This document shows, piece by piece, positions 35,601 to 45,942 of a stretch of DNA of 64,000 nt. Position 1 is the stretch's first letter. Each line of letters begins with the position of its first letter. This stretch comes from Myroides odoratus (GTDB lineage Bacteria; Bacteroidota; Bacteroidia; Flavobacteriales; Flavobacteriaceae). A program made the translations under genes and the position numbers. The notes beneath the pieces are model-generated. The model searched no databases. It was given only the letters and a program-made list of their open reading frames with translations, and was not told where the DNA came from. The DNA is taken from the NCBI RefSeq assembly GCF_001549985.1, contig NZ_LROZ01000006.1, positions 124,001 to 188,000 on the forward strand, in the 5' to 3' direction.

Positions 35601-36502
35601 ATGCAGTGGATGATTTCGCTCACTTAACGAAAGGACAATGGACAGTTGATGAAGAAACAAACAGTATGATTACTGACTTGATTCACAACTACAAAATTAA
35701 GTTGAATGACTTACAAGGTGCTTTACGTAGAGAGAAATTTATGATTACTGTTGGGGATGAATTGCCATCAGGAATCTTAAAACTTGCAAAAGTTTATATT
35801 GCTAAAAAACGTAAGTTAAAAGTTGGGGATAAGATGGCAGGACGTCACGGTAACAAAGGTATTGTTGCTAGAATCGTTCGCGATGAAGACATGCCATTCT
35901 TAGAAGACGGTACACCAGTTGATATCGTGTTAAACCCATTAGGGGTACCATCTCGTATGAACATTGGTCAGATCTATGAAACTGTATTAGGATGGGCTGG
36001 ACAAAAATTGGGTAAAAAATATGCTACTCCAATTTTCGACGGTGCTAACTTAGATCAAATCAATGCCCTTACAGATGAAGCTGGTATTCCTAGATTTGGA
36101 CATACTTATTTGTACGATGGAGGAACTGGAGAGCGTTTCCACCAAAGAGCAACAGTAGGAGTTATTTACATGTTGAAATTAGGACACATGGTTGATGATA
36201 AGATGCACGCGCGTTCAATCGGACCATACTCATTAATTACGCAACAACCATTAGGAGGTAAGGCTCAATTTGGAGGTCAGCGTTTTGGAGAGATGGAGGT
36301 TTGGGCTCTAGAAGCATACGGAGCATCAAGTACATTACGTGAGATTTTGACGGTAAAATCAGATGACGTTATTGGTAGAGCGAAAACTTACGAAGCTATC
36401 GTTAAAGGTGAAACTATGCCAGAACCAGGATTACCTGAATCATTCAATGTATTAATGCATGAATTAAAAGGTCTTGGACTAGACATCAGATTAGAAGAAT
36501 AA
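32690..36502 (+). CDS. rpoB: RNA polymerase subunit beta
   Basis: 1270 residues from the ATG at 32690 (an adjacent in-frame TTG is one codon earlier). The rifampicin region (around residue 465-500) reads [20 protein letters not shown] then [16 protein letters not shown], with the sensitive-type His, Asp and Ser at the positions where resistance changes occur. Further signatures: [25 protein letters not shown], the [12 protein letters not shown] active-site motif and C-terminal [12 protein letters not shown]. rpoC follows after 70 nt containing a hairpin. Confidence 0.99.
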   Translation: MITNQNERLNFASTKNIPAYPDFLDIQVKSFKDFFQLETKSEERGNEGLYNTFMENFPITDTRNQFVLEFLDYFVDPPRYSIEECIDRGLTYSVPLKARLKLYCTDPEHEDFETIVQDVYLGTIPYMTPSGTFVINGAERVVVSQLHRSPGVFFGQSFHANGTKLYSARVIPFKGSWIEFATDINSVMYAYIDRKKKLPVTTLFRAIGFERDKDILEIFDLAEEVKVSKTGLKKYIGRRLAARVLNTWHEDFVDEDTGEVVSIERNEIILDRDTVLDKDNVEEIIEANVKNILLHKEDNNQADYAIIHNTLQKDPTNSEKEAVEHIYRQLRNAEPPDEETARGIIDKLFFSDQRYNLGEVGRYRMNKKLNLDTPIDKQVLTKEDIITIVKYLIELINSKAEIDDIDHLSNRRVRTVGEQLSAQFGVGLARMARTIRERMNVRDNEVFTPIDLINAKTLSSVINSFFGTNQLSQFMDQTNPLAEITHKRRLSALGPGGLSRERAGFEVRDVHYTHYGRLCPIETPEGPNIGLISSLAVYAKVNNMGFIETPYRPVVDGKVDIVNAPTYLSAEEEEGMLIAQANVPMDNDGNITEERVVVKEEGDFPVVEPKDLHYTDVSPNQIASISASLIPFLEHDDANRALMGSNMMRQAVPLLRADSPIVGTGLERQVASDSRVLINAEGEGVVEYVDAQKIIIKYDRTDDERLISFDPDEKVYNLIKFRKTNQSTCINLKPIVRKGDRVTRGQVLCEGYATQNGELALGRNLQVAFMPWKGYNFEDAIVISEKVVREDIFTSIHIDDYTLEVRDTKLGNEELTNDIPNVSEEATKDLDENGMIRIGAEVKPGDILIGKITPKGESDPTPEEKLLRAIFGDKAGDVKDASLKASPSLRGVVLDKKLFARAVKDKRKRSKDKDDLALLETKFEVKFNELKDRLVEKLFFIVNGKTSQGVLNDLGEEILPKGKKFTQKMLHAVDDFAHLTKGQWTVDEETNSMITDLIHNYKIKLNDLQGALRREKFMITVGDELPSGILKLAKVYIAKKRKLKVGDKMAGRHGNKGIVARIVRDEDMPFLEDGTPVDIVLNPLGVPSRMNIGQIYETVLGWAGQKLGKKYATPIFDGANLDQINALTDEAGIPRFGHTYLYDGGTGERFHQRATVGVIYMLKLGHMVDDKMHARSIGPYSLITQQPLGGKAQFGGQRFGEMEVWALEAYGASSTLREILTVKSDDVIGRAKTYEAIVKGETMPEPGLPESFNVLMHELKGLGLDIRLEE

Positions 36503-36514
36503 ACTATAGATTTT

Positions 36515-36542
36515 AGAGTAAGCAGTTTTTGCTGCTTACTCT
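36515..36542 (+). promoter_or_regulatory. Hairpin between rpoB and rpoC
   Basis: 11-bp perfect stem AGAGTAAGCAG / CTGCTTACTCT with a TTTTTG loop, followed by TTATC rather than a long T tract. Partial terminator or mRNA-processing/stability element. Confidence 0.55.
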
Positions 36543-36572
36543 TTATCATACACTTTAACAAGTAAGTTTACC

Positions 36573-39500
36573 ATGAATAGAAATAAAGAGAAAAATACCG
36601 TAAAAAGGTTTAATAAAATCTCAATTGGTTTAGCTTCACCTGAATCGATTCTTGCTGAATCAAGAGGGGAAGTTCTAAAGCCAGAAACAATTAACTATCG
36701 TACGCATAAACCAGAACGTGATGGTTTATTCTGCGAGCGTATTTTTGGACCTGTAAAGGATTACGAGTGTGCTTGTGGTAAGTATAAAAGAATTCGCTAC
36801 AAAGGAATCGTTTGTGACCGTTGTGGTGTTGAAGTTACTGAAAAGAAAGTACGTAGAGATAGAGTAGGGCATATCAACCTTGTTGTGCCTATCGCACATA
36901 TTTGGTATTTCCGTTCTTTACCTAATAAAATTGGTTACATCTTAGGGCTTCCTTCTAAGAAGCTTGATATGATTATTTACTACGAGCGATATGTAGTAAT
37001 TCAACCAGGTATTGCTAAAAATGCTGAGGGTGAACCATTAAATCGCCTTGATTTCTTAACAGAAGAAGAGTATTTGAATATTGCAGATTCTCTTCCGATG
37101 GAAAATCAATTCTTAGATGATACAGATCCAAATAAATTCATTGCTAAAATGGGTGCTGAATGTATCATGGATTTATTAGCAACAACTGATTTAGATCAAT
37201 TGTCGTATACATTGCGTCATGCTGCTAATAACGAAACATCTAAACAAAGAAAAACTGAAGCATTAAAACGTCTTCAAGTGGTTGAGGCTTTCCGTGAATC
37301 TAATGAGAATCGCGAGAACAGACCTGAATGGATGATCTTAAAAGTTATTCCAGTTATTCCACCTGAATTACGTCCATTAGTGCCATTAGATGGTGGTCGT
37401 TTTGCAACGTCGGATTTGAACGATTTATATCGTCGTGTTATTATCCGTAATAACCGTTTAAAACGATTAATGGAAATTAAAGCTCCTGAGGTAATTTTGC
37501 GTAACGAAAAACGTATGCTTCAAGAGGCTGTGGATTCCTTGTTCGATAACACTAGAAAATCTTCTGCTGTTAAAACAGAATCTAACCGTCCATTAAAATC
37601 ATTATCTGATTCATTAAAAGGTAAACAAGGACGTTTCCGTCAAAACTTACTAGGTAAGCGTGTGGATTATTCTGCTCGTTCGGTAATTGTCGTTGGACCT
37701 GAATTGAAATTATATGAATGTGGATTGCCAAAAGATATGGCAGCTGAACTTTACAAACCTTTTGTTATCCGTAAGTTGATTGAAAGAGGAATTGTGAAAA
37801 CAGTAAAATCTGCGAAGAAAATTATTGATAAAAGAGAACCAGTAGTTTGGGATATCTTAGAAAACGTAATTAAAGGACACCCAGTTCTATTGAACCGTGC
37901 TCCTACGTTGCACCGTTTAGGTATTCAAGCATTCCAACCTAAATTGATTGAAGGTAAAGCGATTCAGTTACACCCATTAGTGTGTACGGCGTTTAACGCG
38001 GATTTCGATGGTGACCAGATGGCCGTTCACTTACCTTTAGGGCCTGAGGCAATCTTGGAATCTCAATTATTAATGTTGGCTTCACATAATATTTTGAACC
38101 CAGCGAATGGTGCACCTATTACAGTACCTTCTCAAGACATGGTACTTGGTCTTTACTATATGACTAAGTTACGTAAGTCTACACCAGAAGAAATTGTAAA
38201 AGGAGAAGGATTAACATTCTACTCTGTTGAGGAAGTACACATCGCAATCAACGAAGGGAAACTGGACTTGAATGCTGGGGTAAAAGTACGTGCTAAAGAT
38301 TATAACGAAAAAGGTGAATTAGCGTATAGAATCATTGAAACTACAGCTGGACGTATCTTGTTCAACGAGGTAGTTCCTGAAAAAGCAGGATATATCAATG
38401 AGGTATTAACGAAAAAATCACTTCGTGATATTATTGGAGGTATTTTAGCTACAACTGATGTACCTACAACAGCTGCATTCTTAGATGATATCAAAGGAAT
38501 GGGGTATGGTTACGCTTTCCGAGGAGGATTATCATTCAGTTTAGGTGATATTATCGTTCCAGAGAAAAAACAAGATTTGATTGATGATGCAAACCAACAA
38601 GTAGATCATATTACAATGAACTATAACATGGGGCTTATCACAAATAACGAGCGTTACAACCAAGTAATTGACGTTTGGACTTCAACGAATGCTATGTTGA
38701 CTGAATTAGCAATGAAGAACATCCGCGAAGATAAGCAAGGATTTAACTCAGTATACATGATGTTGGATTCTGGAGCGAGGGGTTCTAAAGAGCAGATTCG
38801 TCAGTTAACAGGTATGCGTGGTTTGATGGCTAAACCGAAAAAATCAACAGCAGGTGGTGGTGAAATTATCGAAAACCCGATTCTTTCTAACTTTAAGGAA
38901 GGTCTATCGATTTTAGAGTATTTCATTTCTACTCACGGTGCTCGTAAAGGTCTTGCGGATACGGCGTTAAAAACAGCGGATGCTGGATATTTAACTCGTC
39001 GTCTACATGACGTTGCACAAGATGTTATCGTTAACTCTGTAGATTGTGGTACTTTAAGAGGTATTGATGTAATGCCATTAAAGAAAAACGAAGAGGTAAT
39101 CGAAACGTTAGGAGAAAGAGTATTAGGACGTGTTGCGTTAAACAACGTAGTGAATCCATTAAACTCTGAAGTAATTGTTGGTGCTGGTGAGGAAATCACT
39201 GAAGCTATTGCTAAAGCAATCAACGCTGCTCCTATCGAATCTGTTGAAGTTCGTTCTCCATTAACTTGTGAGGCAAAAGTTGGTATCTGTGCGAAATGTT
39301 ATGGACGTAACTTAGCTACGGCTAGAATGGTTCAAAAAGGAGAAGCTGTTGGAGTTGTTGCTGCTCAATCAATTGGGGAGCCAGGTACACAGTTAACACT
39401 GAGAACGTTCCACGTAGGGGGTACGGCAGGAAATATTTCTGAAACATCTACAATTAATGCTAAATTCAAAGGTCGTTTAGAGATCGAAGAACTTAGAACA

Positions 39501-40868
39501 GTTGAAGGTGAAGATAATGATGGAAAAGCAATCAACATCGTAATTTCTCGTTCTACAGAGGTGAAATTGTTTGATTCAAATACTGGAATTTTGTTAACTA
39601 CAAACAACATTCCTTACGGTTCTACAATCTATGTAAACGATGGTGATGTGGTTGAAGAAGGAGCTATGATCTGTAAATGGGACCCTTATAACGGTGTAAT
39701 CGTTTCTGAGTTCACAGGTAAGGTTGCTTATGAAGATATCGAGCAAGGACAAACGTTCATGGTTGAAATCGATGAGCAAACAGGTTTCCAAGAGAAAGTA
39801 ATTAGCGAATCAAGAAACAAAAAATTAATTCCTACTTTATTAATTTATGGTAAAGATGGTGAGTTAATTCGTTCATACAACTTACCAGTAGGTTCTCACT
39901 TAATGGTAAACGATGGGGAGAAAATTAAAGCTGGTAAAGTATTAGTTAAGATTCCTCGTCATACATCAAAAGCAGGAGATATTACAGGAGGTTTACCTCG
40001 TATTACAGAGCTTTTAGAAGCGCGTAATCCGTCAAACCCAGCGGTAGTTTCTGAAATTGATGGGGTTGTATCTTTCGGTAAAGTGAAGAGAGGTAACCGA
40101 GAAATCGTTGTTGAATCTAGAACAGGTGACGTAAGAAAGTATTTAGTTAAACTTTCAAACCAAATCTTAGTACAAGAGAATGACTTCGTAAGAGCTGGTG
40201 TGCCTTTATCAGATGGAGCAATTACTCCAGACGATATTTTACGTATCCAAGGACCTTCTGCTGTACAGCAGTACTTAGTAAATGAGATCCAAGAGGTGTA
40301 CCGTTTACAAGGGGTAAAAATTAATGACAAACACTTCGAGGTTGTTATTAGACAAATGATGCGTAAAGTTCAAATCCAAGATCCAGGAGATACATTGTTC
40401 TTAGAAGATCAATTGGTTCACACAAGTGACTTTATCGTTGAAAACGATCGTTTATTCGGTATGAAAGTTGTTGTTGATGCTGGTGAATCTGAGAACTTGA
40501 AAGAAGGACAAATTGTTTCAATGAGAGAATTACGCGATGAGAATTCATTGTTAAAACGCGAAGATAAAAACCTAGTAATTTCTAGAGATGTTATGCCAGC
40601 AACTGGTACACCAATTCTACAAGGTATTACTAGAGCTTCCCTACAAACGAAGTCATTTATCTCTGCAGCGTCGTTCCAGGAAACAACAAAAGTATTAAAC
40701 GAAGCAGCAGTTGCTGGTAAGATCGATACTTTAATGGGATTAAAAGAAAACGTTATTGTTGGACATAGAATCCCTGCAGGTACTGGTATGCGTGAGTATG
40801 AAAGTATCCTTGTTTCTACAAATGAAAATGGAGATTTATTAACGCAAGAACAAGAATTAAATTTCTAA
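36573..40868 (+). CDS. rpoC: RNA polymerase subunit beta'
   Basis: 1431 residues. N-terminal zinc site [20 protein letters not shown] (about 66-85), [18 protein letters not shown], catalytic NADFDGD at residues 475-481 holding the Mg2+ aspartates, second zinc cluster [13 protein letters not shown], and the trigger-loop/bridge region ending [18 protein letters not shown]. Translated from the operon with rpoB; a DUF3467 gene follows after 3 nt. Confidence 0.99.
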   Translation: MNRNKEKNTVKRFNKISIGLASPESILAESRGEVLKPETINYRTHKPERDGLFCERIFGPVKDYECACGKYKRIRYKGIVCDRCGVEVTEKKVRRDRVGHINLVVPIAHIWYFRSLPNKIGYILGLPSKKLDMIIYYERYVVIQPGIAKNAEGEPLNRLDFLTEEEYLNIADSLPMENQFLDDTDPNKFIAKMGAECIMDLLATTDLDQLSYTLRHAANNETSKQRKTEALKRLQVVEAFRESNENRENRPEWMILKVIPVIPPELRPLVPLDGGRFATSDLNDLYRRVIIRNNRLKRLMEIKAPEVILRNEKRMLQEAVDSLFDNTRKSSAVKTESNRPLKSLSDSLKGKQGRFRQNLLGKRVDYSARSVIVVGPELKLYECGLPKDMAAELYKPFVIRKLIERGIVKTVKSAKKIIDKREPVVWDILENVIKGHPVLLNRAPTLHRLGIQAFQPKLIEGKAIQLHPLVCTAFNADFDGDQMAVHLPLGPEAILESQLLMLASHNILNPANGAPITVPSQDMVLGLYYMTKLRKSTPEEIVKGEGLTFYSVEEVHIAINEGKLDLNAGVKVRAKDYNEKGELAYRIIETTAGRILFNEVVPEKAGYINEVLTKKSLRDIIGGILATTDVPTTAAFLDDIKGMGYGYAFRGGLSFSLGDIIVPEKKQDLIDDANQQVDHITMNYNMGLITNNERYNQVIDVWTSTNAMLTELAMKNIREDKQGFNSVYMMLDSGARGSKEQIRQLTGMRGLMAKPKKSTAGGGEIIENPILSNFKEGLSILEYFISTHGARKGLADTALKTADAGYLTRRLHDVAQDVIVNSVDCGTLRGIDVMPLKKNEEVIETLGERVLGRVALNNVVNPLNSEVIVGAGEEITEAIAKAINAAPIESVEVRSPLTCEAKVGICAKCYGRNLATARMVQKGEAVGVVAAQSIGEPGTQLTLRTFHVGGTAGNISETSTINAKFKGRLEIEELRTVEGEDNDGKAINIVISRSTEVKLFDSNTGILLTTNNIPYGSTIYVNDGDVVEEGAMICKWDPYNGVIVSEFTGKVAYEDIEQGQTFMVEIDEQTGFQEKVISESRNKKLIPTLLIYGKDGELIRSYNLPVGSHLMVNDGEKIKAGKVLVKIPRHTSKAGDITGGLPRITELLEARNPSNPAVVSEIDGVVSFGKVKRGNREIVVESRTGDVRKYLVKLSNQILVQENDFVRAGVPLSDGAITPDDILRIQGPSAVQQYLVNEIQEVYRLQGVKINDKHFEVVIRQMMRKVQIQDPGDTLFLEDQLVHTSDFIVENDRLFGMKVVVDAGESENLKEGQIVSMRELRDENSLLKREDKNLVISRDVMPATGTPILQGITRASLQTKSFISAASFQETTKVLNEAAVAGKIDTLMGLKENVIVGHRIPAGTGMREYESILVSTNENGDLLTQEQELNF

Positions 40869-40871
40869 ACT

Positions 40872-41183
40872 ATGGCGGAAGAGCAAAATAATTTCAACAT
40901 AGAGTTGGATGAAGTAACGGCAGAAGGAACCTATTCAAATCTGGCAATAATCAATCATTCAAATACTGAATTTGTTGTCGATTTTGTTAACATTATGCCA
41001 GGTGTACCAAAAGCAAAAGTGAAGTCGAGAATTATCTTAACTCCGCAACATGCAAAAAGACTTTTACGAGCACTAGAAGATAATATCAATAGGTTCGAAC
41101 AGTCGAATGGTGAGATCAGAGATTATGAAGTTAGTAATAATACAATGCCACCAATTAATTTTGGACCCAAAGGAGAAGCTTAA
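40872..41183 (+). CDS. DUF3467 family protein
   Basis: 103 residues, starting 3 nt after rpoC, so translationally linked to it. Recognisable as DUF3467 by the core NLAIINHSNTEFVVDFV, MPGVPKAKVKSRIILTP and HAKRLLRALEDNINRFE. The small single-domain protein is acidic at the N-terminus with no signal peptide. The family is of unknown function; the constant place behind rpoC suggests a job connected with RNA polymerase, which is inference. The operon terminator follows. Confidence 0.9.
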   Translation: MAEEQNNFNIELDEVTAEGTYSNLAIINHSNTEFVVDFVNIMPGVPKAKVKSRIILTPQHAKRLLRALEDNINRFEQSNGEIRDYEVSNNTMPPINFGPKGEA

Positions 41184-41198
41184 TTAGCGCTATATAGG

Positions 41199-41230
41199 AA
41201 AGCCTCGCACGAAAGTGCGAGGCTTTTTTT
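41199..41230 (+). terminator. Terminator of the rpoBC operon
   Basis: Stem AGCCTCGCAC / GTGCGAGGCT with GAAA tetraloop and T run; GC-rich and strong. Confidence 0.96.
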
Positions 41231-41271
41231 ATGTTGACTATGGAAGGAAGATGTTGGACAAAAAGGATCGT

Positions 41272-41430
41272 TTACAATTTCTTGATGTCTTCGTTGCAGT
41301 CCTCGATCATTTGAGGAAATGTTACCTCAATATTAAAGTTGTTGAGTGAGTACTTAGATTGTCTTTTTACCGTTGTAAAGGCTCTTTTTGTGCTAAATGT
41401 GAAGTTTGTGTTCAATAGTAAAGGATTGTG
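41272..41430 (-). pseudogene. Possible remnant of a protein-coding gene
   Basis: 52 codons are open between an in-frame stop at 41431 and the stop at 41272, ending in a plausible protein tail with segments such as SKYSLNNFNIEVTFPQMIED. It has no ATG except near the end and I do not recognise the family. It converges on the rpoBC terminator. It could be the 3' remnant of a lost gene or chance. Confidence 0.25.
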
Positions 41431-41804
41431 TTACATTGTTTGTTGAAAATAGGGGAAATGGACTGAAAGTACAAAGGAATCAAACTGATGAGTTGTGTAA
41501 GCAGCAGATTGGATTTCATAACCTAAACTTGATATAGGTTAACTATAGCTTAATTTGATTTTATTGGAATTATCACGGAAATTGATTTGTTTTGTTCTAG
41601 CAAAATGAAAGAACTACGCAACACAACGTGTATAGGTGTAAGTGTAAGGAAATACAACAATAGCAAAGCTAAATGTGAGCGATAGTGCATTTCATCTGAC
41701 CTTACAATAAAGCCAAAATTAGGATAGTCGTTGTTACCGCTCGATTTATATTCATATAAAAAGAAAGTAATGACCTAATTTATATTTTATTTTAAGCGTG
41801 AATC

Positions 41805-41845
41805 GAGCCCTTTGAAGAGAAATTCTCTTGAAGGGCTTATTTTTT
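41805..41845 (+). terminator. Orphan intrinsic terminator
   Basis: GAGCCCTT then AAGAGA paired with TCTCTT then AAGGGCT (nearly perfect, about 14 bp) and a T run ATTTTTT. Nothing upstream on this strand back to 41231 is recognisable as a gene, so it may end a small RNA. Confidence 0.7.
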
Positions 41846-42143
41846 GGGGATCAATAGAAGCCTTTGAAAGGGAAAGAAGAACGCAGGTAAGGTTTTATTC
41901 TAGGACAAAAGAAGAAGGAATTTTGGGAATAGAAAGTACAAGTAAATTTAAACTACATCATTCGTATAAAAAAGAGGAAAGGGCTGTGAATAATTTGCCG
42001 AAAGGAGGATTGAAGGGGTATATTGGTAGTAGTGTTAAGGGGATATGTTTGACTAAAATTAAATATTTTCTTAAAAAATATAAAGAATAATAACTGTAAT
42101 TTAAAATACTTCAAATAAATTTTTCAATCTAAAGTAGATGTGC

Positions 42144-42151
42144 TATTTTTG
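42144..42151 (+). promoter_or_regulatory. -7 box of the pdh operon
   Basis: TATTTTTG fits TAnnTTTG; a leader of about 70 nt follows with two small hairpins (CCAC/GTGG near 42157-42170; GAGTAG/CTACTC at 42194-42210). No clear TTG box. Confidence 0.45.
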
Positions 42152-42227
42152 CCTTTCCACAGTATAGTGGGTATTTAGCAAAGTCTGTATTTAGAGTAGC
42201 TGATCTACTCATGAAAAGTAAAGTCAT

Positions 42228-43226
42228 ATGAAAGAAATTACAAAAGAAGTTTATCTAAAGTGGTATGAAGACATGCTATTTTGGAGAAAGTTTGAAGATA
42301 AACTTGCCGCTTTATATATTCAACAAAAAGTAAGAGGATTCTTACACTTATATAATGGGCAAGAAGCTGTTTTGGCTGGAGCTTTACACGCAATGGATTT
42401 GTCAAAAGACAAAATGATTACAGCATACAGAAATCACGTACAACCGATCGGATTGGGTGTTGACCCAAGAAGAATCATGGCAGAGTTATTAGGAAAAGGA
42501 ACAGGTACTTCTCAAGGTTTAGGAGGATCAATGCACATTTTTTCTAAAGAGCATAACTTCTATGGAGGACATGGTATTGTAGGTGGACAAATTCCTTTGG
42601 GAGCTGGATTAGCATTCGCAGATAAATATTTTGATAGAAAAGCAGTAACCATGTGTTACTTTGGAGATGGTGCAGCGCGTCAAGGATCATTGCATGAGAC
42701 ATTCAATATGGCAATGAACTGGAAATTACCAGTTGTGTTTATTATTGAAAATAATGGATATGCAATGGGGACTTCAGTTGAGCGTACAGCAAATCACTCA
42801 GAAATCTGGAAATTGGGATTAGGATATGAAATGCCTAGTGGACCAGTTGATGGAATGAACCCAGTAAAAGTAGCAGAAGCGATGTATGAAGCAATCGAAA
42901 GAGCGCGTCGTGGAGATGGACCTACTTTACTAGAAATGAAAACATACCGATACAGAGGTCACTCGATGTCGGATGCACAAAATTACCGTTCAAAAGAAGA
43001 GGTTGAAGAATACAAAAAGATAGATCCAATTACGCAAGTTTTAGATGTGATTAAAGCAAACGGTTACGCTACAGAAAGCGAAATTGAGGCTATGGATCAA
43101 CGTGTGAAAGACTTAGTAGCTGAATGTGAGAAGTTCGCTGAAGAGTCTCCGTTCCCTGAGTTGAACGTAATGTACGACGTAGTATACGATCAAGAGAATT
43201 ATCCTTTTTTACCTCATAGATTATAA
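42228..43226 (+). CDS. pdhA: Pyruvate dehydrogenase E1, alpha subunit
   Basis: 332 residues. Thiamine-diphosphate motif from GDGAARQGSLHETF (Gly about 146) through the following Asn of FIIENNGYAMGTS, plus the phosphorylation-loop region RYRGHSMSDAQNYRSKEEV and the N-terminal RKFEDKLAALYIQQKVRGF. With E1 beta it decarboxylates pyruvate and acetylates the lipoyl group of E2. E2 starts 9 nt downstream; the E1 beta gene is not in this window, so it is encoded elsewhere. Confidence 0.95.
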   Translation: MKEITKEVYLKWYEDMLFWRKFEDKLAALYIQQKVRGFLHLYNGQEAVLAGALHAMDLSKDKMITAYRNHVQPIGLGVDPRRIMAELLGKGTGTSQGLGGSMHIFSKEHNFYGGHGIVGGQIPLGAGLAFADKYFDRKAVTMCYFGDGAARQGSLHETFNMAMNWKLPVVFIIENNGYAMGTSVERTANHSEIWKLGLGYEMPSGPVDGMNPVKVAEAMYEAIERARRGDGPTLLEMKTYRYRGHSMSDAQNYRSKEEVEEYKKIDPITQVLDVIKANGYATESEIEAMDQRVKDLVAECEKFAEESPFPELNVMYDVVYDQENYPFLPHRL

Positions 43227-43235
43227 TAAAATAAT

Positions 43236-44873
43236 ATGGCAGAAGTAATTACAATGCCACGCTTAAGCGACACCATGACAGAAGGTGTTGTTGCAGCTTG
43301 GTTAAAGAAAGTTGGAGATAAGATTTCTGAAGGAGATATCCTTGCTGAAATCGAAACAGACAAAGCAACAATGGAATTTGAATCTTTCTATGAAGGAACA
43401 TTGTTATACATTGGATTACAAGAAGGAGAAGCTGCTCCAGTTGACTCGCTTCTTGCTATTATTGGAAATGAAGGTGAAGATATTTCTGCTTTAATTGGCG
43501 GAGGTGCTGCTCCAGCTGCTGAAAAAGTAGCGGAAGCTGAAGCTCCCAAAGCAGAAGAAAAAACCACTACTGCCGCACCGGCTATTCCAGCAGGTGTGAA
43601 AGTAATCACAATGCCGCGTTTGAGTGATACAATGACAGAAGGAACTGTGGCTAGTTGGATTAAAAAAGTAGGTGATAAAATTGAAGAAGGTGATATTTTA
43701 GCTGAGATTGAGACGGATAAAGCAACAATGGAATTTGAAGCTTTCGAATCAGGAACGTTATTGTACATTGGAATACAAGAAGGTGAATCTGCGCCTATTG
43801 ATAGTGTATTAGCTATTTTAGGACCTGCAGGAACTGATGTTACTGCTTTAGTTGAAGGAGCTAAAAATGGTGGAGTTGCACAAGCAACAGCAACTGAAAC
43901 GCCAGCTGAAGCACCAAAAGCAGCGGAAGCTGTAGCAGCACCAGTTGCAACGGAAACTGCAACAGGAGGAAGAGTATTCGTTTCACCTTTAGCTAAAAAA
44001 ATAGCTGAAGAGAAAGGAATTAACTTGGCTCAAGTAAAAGGGACAGGTGAAAACGGACGTATTATCAAACGCGACGTTGAAAACTTTGTTCCAACAGCAA
44101 CACAAGCTCCTGCACAAACAGCAGCTCCAGTTGCACAAGCAACAGCAACAGCAACAGTAGCAGCAGTACAACCATTTATTCCTGCTGGAGAAGTAAGTTC
44201 AGAAGAAGTGAAGAACTCGCAAATGCGCAAAACAATTGCACGTCGCTTAGCGGAATCTAAATTTACGGCCCCTCACTATTATTTAACAATCGAAATTGAC
44301 ATGGATAATGCTATGGCTTCTCGTAAGTTAATTAATGAATTACCAGACACAAAAGTATCGTTCAATGATATGGTGGTTAAAGCTTGTGCTATGGCCTTGC
44401 GTAAACACCCTCAAGTAAATACACAATGGACTGATAATGCTACTATTTACAACCACCACATCAATGTTGGAGTTGCAGTAGCGGTAGAAGATGGATTAGT
44501 AGTACCTGTATTGCCTTTTACAGACCAAATGTCGTTAACTCACATTGGAGCAAAAGTAAAAGAATTAGCAGGTAAAGCGAAAACGAAAAAACTTACACCT
44601 GCAGAAATGGATGGTAGTACGTTTACAGTTTCTAACTTAGGAATGTTCGGAATCCAATCGTTTACTTCAATTATCAACCAGCCAAACTCTGCAATTTTAT
44701 CTGTAGGAGCTATTGTTGAAAAACCAGTAGTGAAAAACGGACAAATTGTAGTTGGTAATACAATGACAGTTACATTGGCTTGTGATCATAGAACAGTAGA
44801 TGGTGCTACAGGAGCACAATTCTTACAAACATTAAAAAGTTATATTGAAAACCCAGTTACGATGCTGGCGTAA
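43236..44873 (+). CDS. pdhC: Pyruvate dehydrogenase E2, dihydrolipoamide acetyltransferase
   Basis: 545 residues: lipoyl domain 1 (about 1-80, ETDKATMEF with Lys43), Ala/Glu-rich linker, lipoyl domain 2 (about 120-200, Lys162), linker, E3-binding domain (about 248-283, FVSPLAKKIAEEKGINL, GTGENGRIIKRDV), Ala/Thr/Gln linker, and catalytic acyltransferase domain (about 325-545) ending with the active-site DHRTVDGATGAQFL. The two lipoyl domains are almost identical at the core. It forms the complex's core and moves acetyl groups to CoA. Confidence 0.97.
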   Translation: MAEVITMPRLSDTMTEGVVAAWLKKVGDKISEGDILAEIETDKATMEFESFYEGTLLYIGLQEGEAAPVDSLLAIIGNEGEDISALIGGGAAPAAEKVAEAEAPKAEEKTTTAAPAIPAGVKVITMPRLSDTMTEGTVASWIKKVGDKIEEGDILAEIETDKATMEFEAFESGTLLYIGIQEGESAPIDSVLAILGPAGTDVTALVEGAKNGGVAQATATETPAEAPKAAEAVAAPVATETATGGRVFVSPLAKKIAEEKGINLAQVKGTGENGRIIKRDVENFVPTATQAPAQTAAPVAQATATATVAAVQPFIPAGEVSSEEVKNSQMRKTIARRLAESKFTAPHYYLTIEIDMDNAMASRKLINELPDTKVSFNDMVVKACAMALRKHPQVNTQWTDNATIYNHHINVGVAVAVEDGLVVPVLPFTDQMSLTHIGAKVKELAGKAKTKKLTPAEMDGSTFTVSNLGMFGIQSFTSIINQPNSAILSVGAIVEKPVVKNGQIVVGNTMTVTLACDHRTVDGATGAQFLQTLKSYIENPVTMLA

Positions 44874-44897
44874 TCAAAAAATATAGAATTGAAAGAA

Positions 44898-44925
44898 AAA
44901 GCTTGCATTTTGCAGGCTTTTTTTT
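44898..44925 (+). terminator. Terminator of the pdh operon
   Basis: Stem AAAGCTTGCA / TGCAGGCTTT (one G-T pair), TTT loop, long T run. Confidence 0.9.
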
Positions 44926-44979
44926 GTTTTTTTAGTATTAGTTTCTACGAAAAGGCTGTAAAATACCAAGGGTATTTTG

Positions 44980-44987
44980 TATTTTTG
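44980..44987 (+). promoter_or_regulatory. -7 box directly before the M28 peptidase start
   Basis: TATTTTTG ends 5 nt before the ATG at 44993, so the mRNA may be leaderless or nearly so. An 8-bp inverted repeat AAAATACC-aag-GGTATTTT (44960-44978) lies just upstream. No TTG box seen. Confidence 0.4.
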
Positions 44988-44992
44988 ATACC

Positions 44993-45940
44993 ATGTTTAA
45001 AGTGAGATATTTTAGTTTTTTATTAGCGATTGTAGCTACATCATGTGGAGTACCGTCTAAGTTATCAAGTGAAGCGGAAAGCGAGGTTTCTGCATTGAAA
45101 ATTCAAACTACGCTGAATTATTTAGCATCGGATGAATTGCTAGGTAGAGATTCTGGTAAGGATGGAAATGTACTAGCAGCGACATATTTAGCGGAGGAAC
45201 TTCAGGCGTACGGCATCAAGCCATATTTTACGAACTATGAAGATAAGTTAGTAGAAGTAGAAAACACATGGAATGTGGTTGGGGTTATTCCAGGTCAAGA
45301 TCCTGAGCTGAAGAATGAAATTGTTGTTCTAGGCGCACATTATGACCATATTGGCATTCAAAAACCGGTAGCAGGAGATTCTATTGCAAACGGAGCAAAT
45401 GACAATGCTTCTGGAGTGAGTATCGTATTAGAGCTAGCGCGAAATCTAGCAAAAAAGAAGATGAAACGCACAGTTTTAGTTTGTTTCTTTACTGCTGAAG
45501 AATTAGGACTTTTAGGTTCAACACACCTAGCCAATCGATTAAAAGAGGAAGAAGCAAATGTCGTGATGATGTTGAATTTTGAGATGTTGGGGGTACCTAT
45601 GAAGCGAGAATACACCACTTTTATCACTGGATATGATCAAAGTAATTTAGCAGTAAAAATAAATGAAATAGCAGGCGAAAATTTAGCAGGACGATTTGAG
45701 GATGCAGAAAAAATGCAATTGTTCAAACGTTCCGATAATTATCCTTTTTATTTAGCCTTCAACATACCAAGTCAAACCTTCAGTTCTTCTGATTTTGAAA
45801 ACTTTATATACTATCATCATGTCAAGGATGAAGCGCATTTGATGGATGTACCCTTTATGACAGAACTAACTGAAAAATTTATTCCTGTCGTAGAAAAATT
45901 GATTAACTTACCTTCTGGTGAAATTAGATTGAAAAACTAA
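44993..45940 (+). CDS. M28-family zinc aminopeptidase-like lipoprotein
   Basis: 315 residues with a lipoprotein signal ending VATSCG (Cys about residue 18). M28 metal/catalytic pattern: LGAHYDHIG, GANDNASGVS, FFTAEELGLLGS (catalytic Glu-Glu), NFEMLG in place of the more common N-x-D-M-x-G, and a C-terminal YYHHVKDEAHLMD His. Probably a membrane-anchored aminopeptidase that trims peptides in the periplasm or at the outer membrane. It starts a tight four-gene operon (next gene 2 nt away) whose other members are not peptidases. Confidence 0.88.
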   Translation: MFKVRYFSFLLAIVATSCGVPSKLSSEAESEVSALKIQTTLNYLASDELLGRDSGKDGNVLAATYLAEELQAYGIKPYFTNYEDKLVEVENTWNVVGVIPGQDPELKNEIVVLGAHYDHIGIQKPVAGDSIANGANDNASGVSIVLELARNLAKKKMKRTVLVCFFTAEELGLLGSTHLANRLKEEEANVVMMLNFEMLGVPMKREYTTFITGYDQSNLAVKINEIAGENLAGRFEDAEKMQLFKRSDNYPFYLAFNIPSQTFSSSDFENFIYYHHVKDEAHLMDVPFMTELTEKFIPVVEKLINLPSGEIRLKN

Positions 45941-45942
45941 AG

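Larger units (their letters stand above)
41231..42143. other. Gene-poor stretch of about 0.9 kb
   Basis: No convincing gene. It holds a 52-codon protein-like open frame without a start on the minus strand (41272-41430), a strong plus-strand terminator with no gene before it (41805-41845), and the upstream part of the pdhA promoter region. The plus-strand frame at 41812-42090 overlaps the terminator and begins with TTG; I do not call it. Confidence 0.6.

Noticed and set aside
41812..42090. A 92-codon plus-strand open frame
   Set aside because: It starts with TTG inside the terminator hairpin at 41805-41845, has no ribosome site, an unstructured Lys/Glu/Gly-rich composition and no recognisable family.
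43989..44171. Cys-rich frame on the minus strand inside pdhC
   Set aside because: It is the antisense reading of the Ala/Thr/Gln codon repeats in the E2 linker; the real gene is on the plus strand.
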